Of a stretch of DNA of 64,000 nucleotides, positions 24,973 through 32,992 are shown piece after piece. Position numbers and translations under genes: made by a program. Positions within the stretch are counted from its first letter, which is position 1. Each line of letters opens with the position of its first letter. Below the pieces are notes generated by a model, which ran no database searches, was not told the origin of the DNA, and was given only the letters and a program-made list of their open reading frames with translations. The DNA lies in NCBI RefSeq assembly GCF_001544875.2, contig NZ_FCOA02000014.1, forward strand, positions 120,067 to 184,066. Direction: 5' to 3'. This stretch comes from Caballeronia hypogeia (GTDB lineage: Bacteria; Pseudomonadota; Gammaproteobacteria; Burkholderiales; Burkholderiaceae).

Positions 24973-26034
24973 TTACGAAATGATCCACGAGTTGAACCGC
25001 TCGGTGACCTTCTGGCGATTCTCTTCCCACCACTGCGGGCTGGGCAGCTTCATGTCCTTGATGTTCTCCGGAGCCGTCGGCAGCAAGCTCGCGCGCGCCT
25101 TGTCGATGAACTCGAAGGACTTCTTGTTGGTCGGGCCATACGCGAGCGTGCGCGTGAGCACGGCCTGGCGCTTCGCGTCGGCGCAGAAGCGCACGAACTG
25201 CTTCGCGGCGTCGGCGCGCGGCGTGCCCTTCGGAATGCCCCAGCCTTCGATCGAATACAAGCCCTGATTCCACACGATGTTGACGGGCGCGCCGCTGTCC
25301 TTCGCGGCTTGCGCGCGGCCGTTCCACGTCGAGATCATGTCGACGTCGCCGCTCTGGATCGCCTGCATCGCCTGCGCGCCGGAGGTCCACCAGATGCTGA
25401 TGTGCGGCTTGATCTTGTCGAGGCTCTTGAACGCACGGTCCACGTCGAGCGGATAGAGCTTGTCGAGCGGCACGCCGTCGGCGAGCAGCGCCTGCTCGAG
25501 CGTGTCGAGCGGACTGCGGCGCAGGCAGCGCCGGCCCGGGAATTTCTTCACGTCCCAGAAGTCCGCCCACGACTTCGGGCCGTTGTCCTTGAACTTGTCC
25601 GCGCGATAGGCGAGCACGGTCGAATACACGTCGACGCCCAGCCAGTTCGGCGTGATCGCCTCGGGCATGATGTCCGGATAATCGCTCGCCTTCAGACCGA
25701 TCGGTTCGAGCAGGCCCTTCGCCTCCAGATACGGGATGTCGGCGGACAGCGTCAGCGTGGTGACGTCCCACACGTAGTTCTTCGTCTGCACCATCGCGGC
25801 GAACTGGGCGACCGGCTGCGACTCGCGCGCCACGCTCACGACCTTGATGCCCGTCGCTTTCTCGAACGGGTCGTAGAAGGCTTCACGATAAGCGGTCGTG
25901 TACGGGCCGCCCGGGTCCGACACTACGATCTGCTTCGATTGCGCCCGCGCGGCGATGGGCAGCGCACCGGCCACGGCGAGCGCGCCCGCGCTCTGCAGGA
26001 TGCGGCGGCGCGCCGGGTTGAAGTCTTGCGTCAT
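24973..26034 (-). CDS. ABC transporter substrate-binding protein (PotD-like), Tat signal
   Basis: A 353-residue periplasmic binding protein. The start MTQDFNPARRRILQSAG followed by a hydrophobic stretch and ARAQS is a twin-arginine signal, so it is exported folded. The mature part starts KQIVVSDPGGPYTTAYRE and has the SBP_bac_8 layout of spermidine/putrescine and related binding proteins, with the IWWTSGAQAMQAIQSGDVDM block. It lies ten bases before the ATPase gene. Whether the cargo is a polyamine, an opine or a betaine cannot be told; the neighbouring CoA ligase argues for a carboxylate-bearing compound. Confidence 0.87.
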   Translation of the reverse strand: MTQDFNPARRRILQSAGALAVAGALPIAARAQSKQIVVSDPGGPYTTAYREAFYDPFEKATGIKVVSVARESQPVAQFAAMVQTKNYVWDVTTLTLSADIPYLEAKGLLEPIGLKASDYPDIMPEAITPNWLGVDVYSTVLAYRADKFKDNGPKSWADFWDVKKFPGRRCLRRSPLDTLEQALLADGVPLDKLYPLDVDRAFKSLDKIKPHISIWWTSGAQAMQAIQSGDVDMISTWNGRAQAAKDSGAPVNIVWNQGLYSIEGWGIPKGTPRADAAKQFVRFCADAKRQAVLTRTLAYGPTNKKSFEFIDKARASLLPTAPENIKDMKLPSPQWWEENRQKVTERFNSWIIS

Positions 26035-26087
26035 GGTTCAGGTCTCCCGCATTGGGGTTGAAAGGAACGGCTCGGCTTCAGCCCGAT

Positions 26088-26849
26088 TTATTTGGCGCGC
26101 TTGGCGAAGAACTCTTCCATCATGCGCGCCGGTTCGCCGGAGTCGTAGGCTTCGCGCTGAATGCGCTCCCCTGCCTCGATACAGTCGGCGAAGCCCGCCT
26201 CCGTCATCTCGCGGAAACGCTGCTTGTCGAGGCGCATCGCGACGGGCGGCTTGGCGGCGAGTTCGGTGGCGATCTCAAGCGCCTTCTCGAACACCTTGTC
26301 CTCGTCGACGAGGTGATGAATCAGCCCGATGCGATGGCACTCCTCCGCATCCATCAGACGGCCGGTGAGCGTGAGCTCGATGGTGCGCGACATGCCGAGC
26401 ATCGCGTTCATGATCCACGGGCCGGTCGTGCTGGCGATACCCGCGTTGATCTCCGGCTGACCCATGCGCACGCCCGCGTGACCCACGCGGATGTCGCCCA
26501 GCAAGGCGACCTGGAAGGCCGAACCCGCCGCGGTGCCGTTGAGCGCCATCACGAGCGGCTTGGAGAGCCCGCGCAGCGCGGCGTAGTAGCGCTGCCACTC
26601 CTTGACCCATGCCACGGCGCGCTCGCCGTCGAAATCATGCGCCTCCGAAAGATCCTGCCCGGCCGAGAAAGCCCGGTTGCCGGCGCCCGTCATGATGATC
26701 GCGGCGACCTCGTCGTCGGCATTGAAACGGTCCAGCGCCGCGATGATTTTTTCGCGCATCGGCGTGGTCCACGCGTTCAGCCGCTCAGGACGATTCAACG
26801 TGATGACCGCGACGCGGCCGTGATTCGAGAACAGGACGTCTTCGCTCAT
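26088..26849 (-). CDS. Crotonase (enoyl-CoA hydratase/isomerase) family protein
   Basis: A 253-residue crotonase. AFSAGQDLSEAH (60-71) and the oxyanion-hole loop NGTAAGSAFQVALLGD (104-119) are clear. Of the two catalytic glutamates of rat enoyl-CoA hydratase, the second is kept (Glu133 in GQPEI) but the first is a Gln (Gln113). That change suggests a reaction other than simple hydration, for example isomerisation or dehydration. It is first in the importer/ligase operon, just downstream of a promoter and operator. No ribosome site is obvious before its ATG; the operator occupies that stretch. Confidence 0.85.
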   Translation of the reverse strand: MSEDVLFSNHGRVAVITLNRPERLNAWTTPMREKIIAALDRFNADDEVAAIIMTGAGNRAFSAGQDLSEAHDFDGERAVAWVKEWQRYYAALRGLSKPLVMALNGTAAGSAFQVALLGDIRVGHAGVRMGQPEINAGIASTTGPWIMNAMLGMSRTIELTLTGRLMDAEECHRIGLIHHLVDEDKVFEKALEIATELAAKPPVAMRLDKQRFREMTEAGFADCIEAGERIQREAYDSGEPARMMEEFFAKRAK

Positions 26850-26853
26850 AATT

Positions 26854-26868
26854 TATCGCATACCGATA
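26854..26868. promoter_or_regulatory. TATCG-CATAC-CGATA operator at the crotonase start
   Basis: A perfect 5-5-5 palindrome five bases upstream of the crotonase ATG and downstream of the predicted promoter. Two relatives lie before the IclR gene at 20506-20541. Binding here would block transcript elongation or initiation. Confidence 0.65.
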
Positions 26869-26884
26869 GTGGATGGTGTATAGA

Positions 26885-26913
26885 AATATAGGTTCGTCAA
26901 AAATGTGTTGCAA
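26885..26913 (-). promoter_or_regulatory. Predicted sigma-70 promoter of the crotonase/importer operon
   Basis: On the minus strand TTGCAA (26908-26913) and TATATT (26885-26890) are separated by 17 bases. Transcription would begin near 26878, just before the operator at 26854-26868. Confidence 0.55.
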
Positions 26914-27014
26914 GCGGGTTTACGCGAAGGAGGTGCAACTGGCTTGAAATAAGCGTCTCGCCACGCGTCGAAGCGACGGCGTTTTCGCTGAAAAAAGCCG
27001 ATGGGAAAGGCGCA

Positions 27015-27038
27015 CGCACGGGCCGGATTCCCCGTGCG
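27015..27038 (-). terminator. Hairpin downstream of a small hypothetical gene
   Basis: CGCACGGG (27015-27022) and CCCGTGCG (27031-27038) form a perfect 8-bp stem with an 8-base loop, about 55 bases past the stop of the gene at 27093. On the minus strand a T-run follows only some 20 bases later, so termination is plausible rather than certain. Confidence 0.4.
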
Positions 27039-27092
27039 CGCATTGCCTTGATGAGAGGTCGGAGCACGCGCCGCGTGAAATGCGGCGGCGCG

Positions 27093-27332
27093 TCACGCGC
27101 GCTGCTTCTGAACGCGCGCCTTGGCGCTTCTGATGGCTTCGTCGAACGACGATTCCGTGGCGACGTGCTGGTTATCGACGCTGACGAGCCAGTGATCCTC
27201 CGCCTGGCACCAGCGCACGCGGCGGTCCTGCATGAGCAGCGTGAACCAGGGCCAGACATCGGCATCTTCGGCGTTCGCGCCGGCGGCGGCGACGGCGCGG
27301 TCGAAGTCGGTCGTGGTCCTCTTCGGATGCAT
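27093..27332 (-). CDS. Small hypothetical protein
   Basis: A 79-residue acidic/basic soluble protein starting MHPKRTTTDFDRAVAAAG. WPWFTLLMQDRRVRWCQ and DHWLVSVDNQHVATESSFDEAI look like folded protein rather than chance reading, but I recognise no family. No clear ribosome site precedes it. It starts 12 bases after the stop of an ABC permease fragment, within a decayed region, so it may itself be a survivor of a lost neighbourhood. Confidence 0.45.
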   Translation of the reverse strand: MHPKRTTTDFDRAVAAAGANAEDADVWPWFTLLMQDRRVRWCQAEDHWLVSVDNQHVATESSFDEAIRSAKARVQKQRA

Positions 27333-27343
27333 GGATCGCGAGT

Positions 27344-27612
27344 CTAGGAAAGACTCCGGCGCCGCGGCCGGTCCGCCACCGAGATCAGTAGTGAGATGAA
27401 CACGAACAGACAAGTAGACACGGCGGCGATGACCGGAGAAATCTGCGTCGTGGTCTCGTCCCAGAACTGCTTGGGCAGCGTCGTGCTCAATCCACCCGAC
27501 GAGAACAGCGCGATGGTCAGCTCATCGAACGAGGTGGCGAACGCGAACAGGAACGACGACAGCATGCCCGCGCTCAGGATCGGGAACGTCACGCGCCGCA
27601 GCGTCGTGAAGG
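27344..27612 (-). pseudogene. C-terminal fragment of an ABC permease (PotC type)
   Basis: About 89 codons remain, from RRVTFPILSAGMLSSFLF through SFDELTIALFSSGGLSTTLP to a stop at 27344. They align by eye with the end of the fused permease at 22110 (SFDDLTIAIFVSGG, STLPKQMWDD). The first two thirds of the gene is missing and the reading changes frame into a FAD-linked oxidase fragment at about 27613. Confidence 0.75.
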
Positions 27613-27849
27613 TGCGTTCGCGACGATCGCGTCCTCGATCAGACCGGCTTCGACGGCTTCTTCGAGCGTCGCCTGCAATGCGGCTTCCATGTCGGCCGCG
27701 CCTTGCGTATCCGCCAGCACGACGAGCACATGCCAGTCGTGCGCGCCTTCGAGCGGCGCACGGCGATCCGCCACGTGCTCGACCACGAGTTCCAGTTGCC
27801 GCGCGTTCATCAGCTCGAACGCGGACAGGCGAGCGCCGCAATTCGCCTG
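27613..27849 (-). pseudogene. Internal fragment of a FAD-linked oxidase (GlcD / D-2-hydroxyacid dehydrogenase type)
   Basis: Roughly 79 codons reading ARLSAFELMNARQLELVVEH, then HDWHVLVVLADT and EEAVEAGLIEDAIVAN, matching the middle of GlcD-type proteins (compare ACLADCLEAGLIDDAALA in the intact gene at 50574). Neither the FAD-binding N-terminus nor the C-terminal end is present, and it runs out of frame into the permease fragment. Boundaries are good to perhaps 10 bases. Confidence 0.65.
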
Positions 27850-27977
27850 GAACAAACACCAGCCTGTGCGGCGGCGCGGTTCCCGCCACGGAGGGCGCGG
27901 CGCCCGTCGTCATCAGCCTGTCGCGGATGCGTCGGATAGACACGGCAAAATGACGAGCGAATGCCGCTGCGCCGTGG

Positions 27978-28535
27978 CTATCGTTTCAGATTAGCGCTGT
28001 CGCCAGGAGCAAGCATTTTCTTCACGATCAGTGCAAGAGGAATCGTGAAGCAAAAATGCGACATGAATCCGCCGATGATCACTGCGGGGTCCAGATAATT
28101 CGGGTGGTTGTCGGAGGCAATCGCAATCGCGACGTGCATGGCTATCCACGCGAATATCGCATAGAACAAGGCCACGAGCGTAGCCTCGAATCCGCGTCGG
28201 CGAAAGTACGGCCAGATCAACGCGAACAGCACACCCCAGCCGATCGCGAAGACGAAGTGAATGCCCGTTCCGACGACGTATGCCCAGATTCCAATCGACT
28301 CCTGGAACGCCTTGCCGAAGACCAGGCCCGTAGCGTTGCGTGGAATTCCGGCAAGAGGCATCAGGTGCTGCGCGCCGACCCAGACGAGCGCCTCATAAAT
28401 CCAGATGATGATCGCGCCCGCCAGTCCGCCGGCAGCACCGGCGCGAAGCACCATCTGCAATCGCGATCCTGCATCGGCCAACGAGACCGGGTTCTCGCTG
28501 CGTCCACTTCCTGCCACTCCGGCTTTGGTTCCCAT
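27978..28535 (-). CDS. Four-helix inner-membrane protein, YagU/DUF1440-like
   Basis: A 185-residue protein with four probable membrane helices: VLRAGAAGGLAGAIIIWIYEAL, GTGIHFVFAIGWGVLFAL, ATLVALFYAIFAWIAMH and AVIIGGFMSHFCF. I start it at the ATG 28535, preceded by GGAGAGG; an upstream in-frame ATG at 28649 has no such site. The helix order and conserved His resemble YagU (DUF1440), an inner-membrane protein linked to acid survival in E. coli. That match is from memory and tentative. Confidence 0.6.
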   Translation of the reverse strand: MGTKAGVAGSGRSENPVSLADAGSRLQMVLRAGAAGGLAGAIIIWIYEALVWVGAQHLMPLAGIPRNATGLVFGKAFQESIGIWAYVVGTGIHFVFAIGWGVLFALIWPYFRRRGFEATLVALFYAIFAWIAMHVAIAIASDNHPNYLDPAVIIGGFMSHFCFTIPLALIVKKMLAPGDSANLKR

Positions 28536-28862
28536 GTCCTCTCCTTCATCGAATCGAGTTTCAATGGTCGCGAAGATAGACAGCGCGCCCGCATCGATGA
28601 AGAAAGGGTTAACCAGATGGAATCCTGAATGGCGAATCCTTGTGAGCATTGCGCGCCGTTGCGGCTGCGCCGGTCAGTCTTCGCTGGAGGGACGTCGAGC
28701 GTCTTCGGGCAGCACTCGAAGGCGCGCCGAAAGTCATACCGAACCAGAATTACCGATAAACAAAACAGATAGCTTTGCGAGGAACTTCGCAACTACGCGA
28801 CGCGGGAAGGGGCCGACTCTTTCGTTGTGAAACCGTCATCGGCGCCCTCGATCAATCCTGCG
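28536..28862. other. Gene-free stretch upstream of the membrane-protein gene
   Basis: Apart from the promoter expected for the gene at 27978 and the tail of the reductase transcript, I see no coding frame with family features, no strong hairpin and no repeat here. Confidence 0.4.
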
Positions 28863-29882
28863 CTACGAGGCCGTTTCGACTATAGGCGTCGAACTTGCGG
28901 CTGGCCGGGCCGAATGCTCCGCAACCTGTCCGCGCAGCTTGATGAGTGCCAGCACCGTATCGATTGTCGGTGTCGCCTGCCCGACGAGACGCCCCATTTC
29001 CTGAACGACGGTGAGGAGCGGATCGATCTCCATCGGACGGTTTGCTTCGAGATCCTGGAGCATCGACGTCTTATGCGCGCCGACGGCGCCCGCGCCATCG
29101 ATACGCCTTTCGACATCGACACGAAAATGCACGCCAAAGCGATCGGCAATCGCTTTCGCCTCCAGCATCATGGCCTTGGACACGGCCCGCGTGGCGGGGT
29201 TACTCGTGATGACATCGAGCGTCGCGTGAGTCAGTGCGCTGATGGGATTGAAGCAGAGATTCCCCCATAGCTTGAGCCAGATTTCATCGCGGATCTTGTC
29301 GCGGACAGGTGCATCCAGATCCGCTGCGCTCATGATTTCATGCAACTTCTGGACGCGGTCACTGCGCTCCCCATTGGGTTCGCCGATAGGGAATTTCTTT
29401 CCATAGACGTGACGGATCACGCCCGGCGCCACCACCTCCGCCGCCGGGTACACCACGCAACCGATCGCACGCTCCGGCCCGAGCGCGTTCCATTGCGTTC
29501 CTCCGGGATCGACGCTTTCGAGCGTCGATCCTTCCAGCGCTCCTCCGTGCTTGTGGAAGTACCAATAGGGAATCCCGTTGACCGCCGTCACGATGGCCGT
29601 GTCGGGACCCAGCAAGGTTTGTATCTGACCGACGACGCCCGGCACCGAATGCGCCTTCAACGCGACGATGACGTAATCCTGTTCGCCCAGTTCTCGCGGG
29701 TCCGATGCGCATCGAACCTTGACGACGCGCTCCCCGCCATCGATTTGCAGCCGTACTCCGTTCTCCCGCATCGCGGCGAGGTGGGGACCACGCGCGACGA
29801 AGCTCACGTCGGCGCCAGCCGACGCCAGTTGCGCGCCAAGATATGCGCCGATCGCACCGGCGCCATAGACACAGATCTTCAT
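28863..29882 (-). CDS. 2-dehydropantoate 2-reductase family protein
   Basis: A 339-residue ketopantoate reductase homologue: MKICVYGAGAIGAYLGAQL with GxGxxG at 7-12, VIVALKAHSV, and the C-terminal DEIWLKLWGNLCFNPISALT block with the conserved Lys. Longer than the usual 300 residues and than the paralogue at 1410. It uses NADPH, and lies in the same direction directly after pntAB, the membrane transhydrogenase that makes NADPH, though a strong hairpin separates them. Function may be a catabolic 2-oxo acid reductase. Confidence 0.83.
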   Translation of the reverse strand: MKICVYGAGAIGAYLGAQLASAGADVSFVARGPHLAAMRENGVRLQIDGGERVVKVRCASDPRELGEQDYVIVALKAHSVPGVVGQIQTLLGPDTAIVTAVNGIPYWYFHKHGGALEGSTLESVDPGGTQWNALGPERAIGCVVYPAAEVVAPGVIRHVYGKKFPIGEPNGERSDRVQKLHEIMSAADLDAPVRDKIRDEIWLKLWGNLCFNPISALTHATLDVITSNPATRAVSKAMMLEAKAIADRFGVHFRVDVERRIDGAGAVGAHKTSMLQDLEANRPMEIDPLLTVVQEMGRLVGQATPTIDTVLALIKLRGQVAEHSARPAASSTPIVETAS

Positions 29883-29913
29883 CTGTCACTCCCTGTCTCA
29901 CGTGTCATGAATG

Positions 29914-29949
29914 CCGATGGCTGAAACACCCTTTCGTTTCAGCCATCGG
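29914..29949 (-). terminator. Perfect 14-bp stem hairpin after pntB
   Basis: CCGATGGCTGAAAC (29914-29927) pairs fully with GTTTCAGCCATCGG (29936-29949) around an 8-base loop. It begins 11 bases beyond the pntB stop and ends before the reductase start. No T-run follows, so it may stabilise the pntAB 3' end or attenuate read-through rather than act as a classic terminator. Confidence 0.6.
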
Positions 29950-29960
29950 GGGCGCAAGTC

Positions 29961-31358
29961 TCAGGCACCCAGATGATTGAGCAGCGCATCGACGCTGCCC
30001 TTCGCATCGCCGAACAGCATCCGCGTGTTTTCTTTATAGAAAAGCGGGTTGTCGACACCGGCATAACCCGCGGCCATGCTTCGTTTGGACACGACCACGG
30101 TGCGCGCCTTCCACACTTCGAGCACGGGCATGCCGGCGATCGGACTGCCCGGGTCCTCGAGTGCGCCCGGATTCACAATGTCGTTCGCGCCGATCACGAG
30201 CACGACGTCCGTGTTGGAAAAGTCTTCGTTGATCTCGTCCATTTCGAGCACGATGTCATAGGGCACCTTTGCCTCAGCAAGCAGCACATTCATGTGCCCC
30301 GGCAAGCGGCCCGCCACCGGATGAATGCCGAAGCGCACGTTCACGCCCTGGTTGCGCAGCTTCTTCGTGATCTCGCTGATCGTCGCCTGAGCCTGCGCGA
30401 CGGCCATGCCGTAGCCCGGCACGATGACGACTTCCGACGCATCGCGCAGCAGCGAGCCGACTTCATCGACCGTCACCGGCGCGATTTCACCTTCGATCGC
30501 AGTCGCTGCGGTCGACGTCGCCGTGCCGAACCCTCCGAGAATCACCGAGAGGAACTTGCGGTTCATCGCGCGGCACATGATGTAGCTCAGAATCGCGCCG
30601 CTGGACCCGACCAGCGCGCCGGTCACGATCAGCAGATCGTTGCTGAGCATGAAGCCCGTCGCCGCTGCGGCCCAGCCCGAGTAGCTGTTGAGCATCGAGA
30701 CGACCACCGGCATGTCCGCGCCGCCGATCGCCATCACCAGATGCACGCCGAGCAGCGCGGCGATGGCGGTCATCGTCAGCAGCGAGCTGATGCCGACTTC
30801 AGCGTCGGGCGCAGTGAGGAACACGTAGCCGAGCGCAAGGCACGCGAACACGCCGACGAGATTCAGCGTGTGCCGCATCGGCAGCAGCAATGGCTTGCCT
30901 CCGACGATGCCCTGCAACTTCAGGAACGCGGCGATCGATCCGGTGAACGTGACCGCGCCGATGAACACGCCGAGGTAAATCTCGCCGTCGTGGACCGCTT
31001 GCGCCGCGCCGCCGGACGCCGCTGCTGACGCCGGCGACAGGTAGCTCGCAATGGCGACCAGCACCGCCGCCAGACCCACGAAACTGTGCAGGGCCGCGAC
31101 GAGCTGCGGCATTTGCGTCATCTCGACGCGTCGCGCCAGCAGCGCGCCGCCCGCTATGCCGATCACCATCAGCACGGCGACGACCGGCAACGCAGCCCCG
31201 CCTTTGAGCCATAGGGTCGTGACGATTGCAATGGCCATGCCGGCGACGCCGTAGAGGTTGCCGCGTCGGGCCGTCGATGGATGACTGAGCCCGCGCAGGC
31301 TCAGGATGAACAGCACGCTCGCCGCCAGATAGGCGATGCTTCCGATTCCGTTTTGCAT
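29961..31358 (-). CDS. pntB: NAD(P) transhydrogenase subunit beta
   Basis: A 465-residue subunit: about nine membrane helices (domain II) followed by a cytoplasmic NADP(H)-binding domain III with VIVPGYGMAVAQAQ near 325 and VLVIGANDIVNPGA near 400. With PntA it transfers hydride from NADH to NADP+ using the proton gradient in the inner membrane. Length and order match the E. coli protein (462 residues). It follows pntA by ten bases. Confidence 0.95.
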   Translation of the reverse strand: MQNGIGSIAYLAASVLFILSLRGLSHPSTARRGNLYGVAGMAIAIVTTLWLKGGAALPVVAVLMVIGIAGGALLARRVEMTQMPQLVAALHSFVGLAAVLVAIASYLSPASAAASGGAAQAVHDGEIYLGVFIGAVTFTGSIAAFLKLQGIVGGKPLLLPMRHTLNLVGVFACLALGYVFLTAPDAEVGISSLLTMTAIAALLGVHLVMAIGGADMPVVVSMLNSYSGWAAAATGFMLSNDLLIVTGALVGSSGAILSYIMCRAMNRKFLSVILGGFGTATSTAATAIEGEIAPVTVDEVGSLLRDASEVVIVPGYGMAVAQAQATISEITKKLRNQGVNVRFGIHPVAGRLPGHMNVLLAEAKVPYDIVLEMDEINEDFSNTDVVLVIGANDIVNPGALEDPGSPIAGMPVLEVWKARTVVVSKRSMAAGYAGVDNPLFYKENTRMLFGDAKGSVDALLNHLGA

Positions 31359-31368
31359 GTCGATCTCC

Positions 31369-32925
31369 TTAGCGCTGGAACATGTTCAACATGCGTTGAG
31401 TGACGAGAAAGCCACCGGCGATATTGATCGTCGCGATGAGTATCGCCAGGCCGGCGAGAATCGCGATCAGGGTATCCGGGGTGCCGACCTGCAACAGCGC
31501 GCCCGTCACGATGATTCCGCTGACCGCATTGGTCACGCTCATCAGCGGCGTGTGCAAGGCGGGCGTCACGTTCCACACGACCTGGAAGCCGACGAAGACC
31601 GCGAGCACGAACACGGTGAAGTGCGCGACGAATGCGGGCGGCGCAACGGCGCCCAGCGCCGCGAGCAATACGGCCGCGATGACGAGTCCGGCGACGCCGA
31701 TCCATCCTGCGCGCCGCTTCTGTTCGACGCTCACGTGAAGCTCCGTGGCAGGCTTGGCGGCGGGCGGCGCAACCGCGGGCTGGGGCTTCCTGGGCATTGG
31801 CCACTTCACCTCGCCGCGCAGAACCACCGTCACTCCGCCGATCACCTCGTCGTCGGTGTTGACCACGATCTCGCCGTTCTTCTGCGGCGTCAGCTCGGTC
31901 AGCAGATGGCGCAGATTCGTGCCGTACAACTGGCTCGATTGCGTCGCCATGCGCGATGGAAGATCCGTATAGCCGACGATCGTCACGCCCTCCACGGACG
32001 CCGCTTCACCCGGCCGTGTCAGTTCGCAGTTGCCGCCCTGCTCCGCCGCCATGTCGACGATCACGCTGCCGTGGCGCATGCTGCGCACCATGTCGGCGGT
32101 GATGAGTTTCGGTGCGGGCTTGCCCGGGATCAGCGCGGTCGTCACGATGATGTCGACCTCCTTCGCCTGCGCGGCGAACAGCGCCATTTCCGCGGCGATG
32201 AATTCCGGGCTCATCTCTTTCGCGTAGCCACCGCTGCCGCTGCCGTCCTCCGCATAGTCGAGATCGAGGAACTCCGCGCCCATGCTCTCGACCTGCTGCC
32301 GCACCTCGGGCCGCGTATCGAAAGCACGCACAATCGCGCCCATGCTGCGCGCCGCGCCGATCGCCGCCAGTCCCGCGACGCCGGCGCCGATCACCATCAC
32401 TTTTGCCGGGGCGATCTTGCCCGCCGCCGTGATCTGTCCCATGAAGCCACGGCCGAACTGGTGCGCGGCTTCGATGATCGCGCGATAGCCCGCCATATTG
32501 GCCATCGAGCTCAATGCATCGAGCTTTTGCGCGCGCGAGATGCGCGGCACGCAGTCCATCGCGAGCACCGTGACATTGCGTGCGGCGAGGCGCGTCAACA
32601 GCGCGGCGTTCTGCGCCGGCCAGACGAAGCTGATCAGCGTCGTTCCTTCGCGCAGCCACTCGACTTCATCGCCCACCGGCGCGATGGAAGGCGCGCGCAC
32701 CTTGACGACGATGTCCGCGTCCGAATAAAGCGACGCCGTGTCCGGTGCGATATGCGCGCCCGCGGCGCGATAGGCCTCGTCAGCGAATGCGGCGAGCTCG
32801 CCCGCGCCGGTTTCGACGGTGACCTCGAAGCCGAGCTTCAGCAGATGTCCGACTACTTCCGGCGTCAACGCGACGCGACGTTCCCCGGGATAGCGCTCCC
32901 GTGGCACTGCAATCATCATTGGCAT
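31369..32925 (-). CDS. pntA: NAD(P) transhydrogenase subunit alpha (full-length, unsplit)
   Basis: A 518-residue subunit with the NAD-binding domain (MIAVPRERYPGERRVALTPEVV, GAGVAGLAAIGAARSMGA near 160-175, conserved TTALIPGKPAPKLI) and a C-terminal part with four membrane helices. E. coli PntA has 510 residues and the same one-piece layout; many bacteria split it in two. I start at the ATG 32925 (MPMMIAV); an upstream ATG at 32967 adds residues without similarity. Transcribed with pntB, 67 bases after an FAH-family gene. Confidence 0.93.
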   Translation of the reverse strand: MPMMIAVPRERYPGERRVALTPEVVGHLLKLGFEVTVETGAGELAAFADEAYRAAGAHIAPDTASLYSDADIVVKVRAPSIAPVGDEVEWLREGTTLISFVWPAQNAALLTRLAARNVTVLAMDCVPRISRAQKLDALSSMANMAGYRAIIEAAHQFGRGFMGQITAAGKIAPAKVMVIGAGVAGLAAIGAARSMGAIVRAFDTRPEVRQQVESMGAEFLDLDYAEDGSGSGGYAKEMSPEFIAAEMALFAAQAKEVDIIVTTALIPGKPAPKLITADMVRSMRHGSVIVDMAAEQGGNCELTRPGEAASVEGVTIVGYTDLPSRMATQSSQLYGTNLRHLLTELTPQKNGEIVVNTDDEVIGGVTVVLRGEVKWPMPRKPQPAVAPPAAKPATELHVSVEQKRRAGWIGVAGLVIAAVLLAALGAVAPPAFVAHFTVFVLAVFVGFQVVWNVTPALHTPLMSVTNAVSGIIVTGALLQVGTPDTLIAILAGLAILIATINIAGGFLVTQRMLNMFQR

Positions 32926-32992
32926 GACTAATTTCCCAATCGACGTTTTGAATTTTTTGAGCGGCATGCGCCTCGAATGCGCTCGAATGCGC

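Noticed and set aside
27615..27943. Upstream part of the open frame that ends in the ABC permease fragment.
   Set aside because: It is out of frame with recognisable FAD-oxidase codons and shows no permease features.
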